A stretch of DNA of 64,000 nt from positions 47,804,695 to 47,868,694 of the forward strand of contig CM049316.1 of the NCBI GenBank assembly GCA_026874595.1, written 5' to 3'. This stretch comes from Sipunculus nudus (taxonomy: Eukaryota; Annelida; Sipuncula; Golfingiida; Sipunculidae). How positions within the stretch are numbered: the first letter of the stretch is position 1; each line of letters begins with the position of its first letter. This document shows, piece after piece, positions 51,901 to 57,900 of this stretch. The notes beneath the pieces are model-generated. The model saw nothing but the letters and a program-made list of their open reading frames with translations. It made no database searches and was not told the origin of the DNA. A program made the translations under genes and the position numbers.

Positions 51901-54900
51901 AATGCATTAGTTGTTCAGATACTTGAGCTTTTGTATCAAATTTTTAATTATTCTGGAGGGTTCTTCAGAGCCCCATAGCTTGAAGAATATGGGTACCAGA
52001 GACCTAATTCCAGGTTTCCAAGAAGACTTTTCATGGACCTCTCTGGATATACAGTGAGAAGATTCCAGGTCCACCGGTTACGATTTGTGCCCCATTAACA
52101 ATTGACAGCATTTTTGGAGGATTTTTGGATTTTTGATTAATATCCATGCAAAGAATCATGGTGACCAATGCATTAGTTGTTCTGATATTTGAGCTTTTGT
52201 ATCAAATTTTTTTATTATTCTGGGGGGGGGGGGGGGGGGAATTCGGAGCCCCACAGCTTTAAGAATATGGGTAACAGAGACCTAAACCAGGTTTCCAAGA
52301 AGACTTTTCATGGGCCTTATTGGATGTAAAGAGAAAAGATTCCAGGTCCAGCGGTTACAATTTGTGCCCTGTTAACAGATGATGGCATCATTTGAGATCT
52401 CAAAAATAGAGAAAAAAAATTGTAAAAATTCGAAAAAATACAGATGGCGCCACCAGTCAGCAGGAACTGATGAAACACTCCAAGATAAATATATGTCCAA
52501 AGAATCATGGCTATCAAGGCATTGGTTATTCAGATACTGGAGCTTTTGTTTGTATCAAATTTTTAATTATTCTTGGGGTAATTTATGAGCCCTATAGATC
52601 GGAGAATATGGGTAACAGAAACCTAATTTCAGGTTTCCAAGGAGATTTTTCATTAGTCTCCCTGGATGTCAAGTAAGAAGATTCTAGGTACAGCAGTTAC
52701 AGTTTGTGGCATGTGATGGAACATCCCATGATCAATATTCATGCAAAGAATCTTGTTGATCAATACAGTGGTTATTCAGATACTTGAGCTTTTGTATCAA
52801 ATATTGCATTTTTCTGGGGGATACTTCAGAGCCCCATAGCTCTAAGGTTTTGGGTAACTGAGACCTAATTTTCAGTTTCCAAGAAGACTTTTCATTGGCC
52901 TCTCTGCATGTCAAGAAAGAAGATTCTAGGTCCAGCCGTTATGATTTGTGCCCTGTTATCAGATGACCGCATCTTTTAAAGGTCTCAAAAATTGAGAAAA
53001 AAATTTGTAAAAAATCGAAAAATATAGGTGGCTCCACCAGTCTGCAGAAACTGATGAAACATCTCATGATTAATATGTATGCTAAAAATCATGACCATCA
53101 GTGATGTAGTTAATGAGATATTGAAGTTTTTGTATGAAAATTTTCACTATTCTGGGGGGTACTTTGGGGCCCCATAGCTCAAAGGATATGGGTAATAGAG
53201 ACCTAATTTCTGGTTTCCATAGAGACTTTTCATAGGTCTCTCGGAATGTCAAGAATAAAGATTTTAGGTCCAGTCTTTACGATTTGTGCCCTGTTAACAG
53301 ATGTCCACATTTTTAAAGGTCTCAAAAATAGAGAAAAAAATTCGTAAAAAATCGAAAAATACAGGTGGCGCCACCAGTCTGCAGGAACTGATGGAACATC
53401 TCATGATCAATATGTATGCCAAAAATCATGACCATCAGTGATGTAGTTAATGAGATATTGAAGTTTTTGTATGAAATTTTTTACTATTCGGGGGGGTACT
53501 TTGGGGCCCCATAGCTCAAAGGATATGGGTAACAGAGACCTAATTCCAGGTTTCCAAGGAGATTTTTCATGGACCTCTTTGGATGTAAAGTAAGAAGATT
53601 CCAGGTCCAGCGGTTGCGATTTGTGCCCTGTTAACGGCCGGACGGACGGCCAACGGACAAAGAGTGATCGCTATAGCTCAGATGATTTACAGTCAGCTGA
53701 GCTAAAAAATGATTGCTGATGGCGCCACCAGTCTTGAACATGAGATAGAGGTATCCAAGATCTATGGACAAGCACAATTTCAGGCCAATACAGCATATCA
53801 TTCTTGAGAAAAGGGCATTCATTTATACTATAAAAATGGTAAGGTAGCAGAATCTGTCCATTAGTACTGTCAAGTGACAAAGATGGGGTATTAAAAGGCA
53901 CAAAAACAAGAAAAGAACAGAAGGTGGCGCCACTTGTCTTCCACAGAAGACAAAGCTATCCAAGATCTTCTGTCGACTTGATTTTTGGACCAATCCATGC
54001 ATCCGTTATTGAGATATTTATGATTTTCACCATTTATGGCAATATTCAAGGTCAAGGCCACTCATAAGAAAGGTCATGACCCCAATCTAGATATACATCA
54101 TCCCATAACCCATGTCTATGTATATGCATACTATGAAAGAAATATGTCAATTAGTTTTTTACTTTTAATGCTTACAGTACTGTCAAGTGGAAATATTGGG
54201 GGGTATTAAATGGCACAAAAATAAGAAAAAGGATAACAGGTGGCGCCACCAGTTTCCGGCACATGACAACCCTATCCAAGATCTTCGGTCGACTTGATTT
54301 TTGGATCAATCCATCATTTCTTGAGATATTCAGAATTTGTGTGATTTTCCTCAAAAACTGACCTATTCAAGATCAATGTCACTTTCCTAGTAAAGGTCAT
54401 GACCCCTATTTTAAATAGGCTTTGTCCTTTCACACATATCTATGCACATGTCAAGTTTGGTGAAGATCTGTGAAATATTTTTTTAGTTAGTGCGTCAAAA
54501 TGAAATCTCTGTGGCATCATGATCATGCTTAGACCGTAGCATTTTGACCTTGTCTGGGGATACAATTACACCTCATTCATGATCTTCACTTAATGAGCAG
54601 CAAATAAATCATGCTAAAACCTTGCGAATGTAAATAATATGCATATGCGCTCTTTTTCTCTTTTTCTCTCTCTCGCTCTCGCTCTCTCTCTCTCTCTCAC
54701 ACACAGTCTTAGGCTGACCATGTGACCCTGATTTTCTAATCTTTCCACATGTGCACAGTTAAATTGTTTCCTCTGATCTCTGGCTGGCATGCCCTTCACC
54801 TGTCTTGCCTGCCTTCCTTTTATTTTCCAGCTATCTTTCTGTCTGTTTATCAATGCTCCTTTATGTTTTATCTGTTTTTTCTGTATCATACTTGTGTGTC

Positions 54901-57900
54901 ACTTGTGTGTTAGTTGATCCCGTTTGGTAATTGACTGTAATACTGCTGCATTATTTCTTTTCCTCTCTCTCTTAAAACCCCATTTACATGAGACCTTATC
55001 AAACAAAGAACTTATCAAAAGCATGATAAAGTCTGTTCATGAGTTATTTAATATTAAGATTGTATGCCTGGTATGAGGCTTCTAATACAGAATTTACTTG
55101 AATATGTATCTTGCTGGAATATAAGATTATGCCTAGGTTAAACTTCATTTAACATCTGACACCTCAATAACAGCACTGAGAAATGTGTCAACAAATCCTG
55201 GTGTATGTTCCAGTGAGATGTAATATGAATTTTTTTTTAGGGATTTTGCTCTTGGAAATAAGAATTAAATAAGAGCTAAACTTGAACCAAACACAGCCAG
55301 TTTCTGTTGGCTATTCCAATATTCATTATTCTTATCTATTAAATGTCATGAAAGTACAAGTCTGTGTAAGTCCCTGTAGTACATGCATGAAGTTAATTCT
55401 TTGAATAGATAAACTGATAAAATAAGAGATACTTGGTGCACTCAAACAATTTGAACAGAGTCAACAGATGCATAGACACAAATCACAATAACTGTTGCTG
55501 CAAGCAATGTGCCATGCATTAGCTACAACCAATCAACAGAGGTTAGTCATTAATATAACTTTTAATTATAAAATTTGTAAAATAACAACAAAGAGCTTCT
55601 AGGGAAAGTTAAATTTTCACCAGAAAATATTCATGCATAATATTACAAAGAAGGAATAAATGAAACATTGGTGGCAGTGTTCTAGCAGCAAGTTAGTCTT
55701 AACACAAAGGTATCAAACTTCTGTTAAAATCATTCATGTATAGAGACTGTGATTGTAATTCAAATCTGACCAGTGTACAGATGAATACACAGCCTGTCAG
55801 GGCAGGATGGTCCAATTAAAGATGTCATACCAGACTTGTCCAGCTATGACTTCAAAACAGGTTTTGTTTGGGTTTGTCAGGATATGTATGTCATCTTGTT
55901 GATTCACCAGAAGGCATCTGATGAAATTATACAACAGACTGATTGTGCTATTGACAAACAGCACAGAAGGTGCATACACTGGACTTATATGTTAGTTACA
56001 TGGCACTTATAAGGGACATATATGGCACATATGCGATTTACATATCAGTTATGTCACTTATAAGGCACATATATGGCACTTAAAGGGCACATATATGGCA
56101 CATATGTGGGACTTATATCTCAGTTATATGTCAGTTATTAGGAACATATATTGGACTGCCTTATAATTGACATATATTCACATATAAGGCTCCTATCTCA
56201 TTTGCATATAAAATACATATATTTGCCATATATGTTAAATATATGGGAGTTATAAGTGAGATATAAGAGACTTCAAAGGCACAAATATGTGCCATATAAC
56301 TTTCACATATATGCATGGCACTTGTAAAAAAAAAAATTGGTAAGAGATATGACATCTTGAAAGGCATGTCCTGTGGAATGCCACTGTTGTATATGAGATT
56401 ATGATAGGCATATCATGTGGAATGTGGCCTGTTGTAACTGACATTATGATAGGCATATCATGTGGAATGTGGCCTGTTGTAACTGACATTATGATAGACA
56501 TGGGAATTTATTATAATCTAGAATGTAATGTAGAAAAGGGTCTGTTTTTATGACATTATAATAGGCATGTAATGTTGAAAGGGGTCTTTTGTTTATGACA
56601 TTATAATAGGCATGTAATGTTGAAAGGGGTCTTTTGTTTATGACATTATAATAGGCATGTAATGTAGAAAAGGGTCTTTTGTTTATGACATTATAATAGG
56701 CATGTAATGTAGAAAAGGGTCTGTTTTTATGACATTATAATAGGCATGCTATGTAGAAAGGGGTCTGTTTTTATGACATTATAATAGGCATGCTATGTAG
56801 AAAGGGGTCTGTTTTTATGACATTATAATAGGCATGCCATGTAGAAAGGGGTTTGTTTTTATGACATTATAATAGGCATGCCATGTAGAAAGGGGTCTGT
56901 TTTTTATGACATTACAATAGGCATGCCATGTAGAAAGGGATCTTTTGTTTATGACATAGTCATTAAAATAGGCATGATATGTAGAATGGGGTGTGGCATG
57001 TCATGAGATGGTATAGGCTTTTATGAATTTCAAAATCATAATGGTCATGCTTACAATAGGTGAGCACTGAAAGAATATCATGACTAAGCTCTGACATACA
57101 TTACCCAGTGTTTTGATAATTGATTGCTGACCATAAGCATTTTTTGAGTGGAAATCACGGCCATTATGAGACTACAAACTGGTTTTATTTTTGTTTATTT
57201 CTTTCTCTTAGTCTCAGGGGTAGGATTTGTTTGTCATTCTCAGACTACTCTACAAAATGGTTTATTTTTGTTTATTTCTTTCTCTCAGTCTCAGGGGTAG
57301 GATTTGTTTGACATTCTCAGACTATTCTACAAACTGGTTTTATTTTTGTTTATTTCTTTCTCTCAGTCTTTGGGGTAGGATTTGTTTGACATTCTCAGAC
57401 TACTCTACAAACCGGTTTTATTTTTGTTTATTTCTTTCTCTCAGTCTTGGGGGTAGGATTTGTTATCTGCATGCAATAGTGGTGAGTTCACAAACACTTA
57501 ATGTTTCGGATTGAACAAAACTTAGAACCATGCAGATTATCTAACCATGAGTCATAACTTGAAACATGAACTGTCAATCAGTTTGTTTTACTTTGAGTAT
57601 GCAAAAATTTTAAATGATGCAGATTAAGTGGTTATCTTAATGATCAGTGGTGTTGTAGTGTGTCAGGCACTGAACAGACATTTGAACAAAGCATGATGTA
57701 CAGCACTACCTTCCTCCTGGCTAAGCCCTGGAGAAAAGACACCGGTTAATGGTCTTGTATTCATCAGTCAAAGTATTATAATAATCTATAAACCAGCAAG
57801 GACTGATCAGAACTTATACTGACAAACCATACTTCCCATTTCATAAAAATATGATCAAGACTGAAATTATACCTGGCTCTGTACTTTCTGTCTATTTTAC

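Noticed and set aside
54614-54889. 91-codon frame ending in an Arg/Glu-rich tract
   Set aside because: The tract is the translation of the (CT)n microsatellite.
55975-56335. catatatg repeats as a regulatory or origin element
   Set aside because: They look like a degenerate minisatellite. Nothing in the sequence supports a function.
57120-57514. 63- and 95-codon frames with repeated FYFCLFLSLSL
   Set aside because: A 78-bp tandem repeat (26 codons per unit) explains the open frame and the apparent hydrophobicity.
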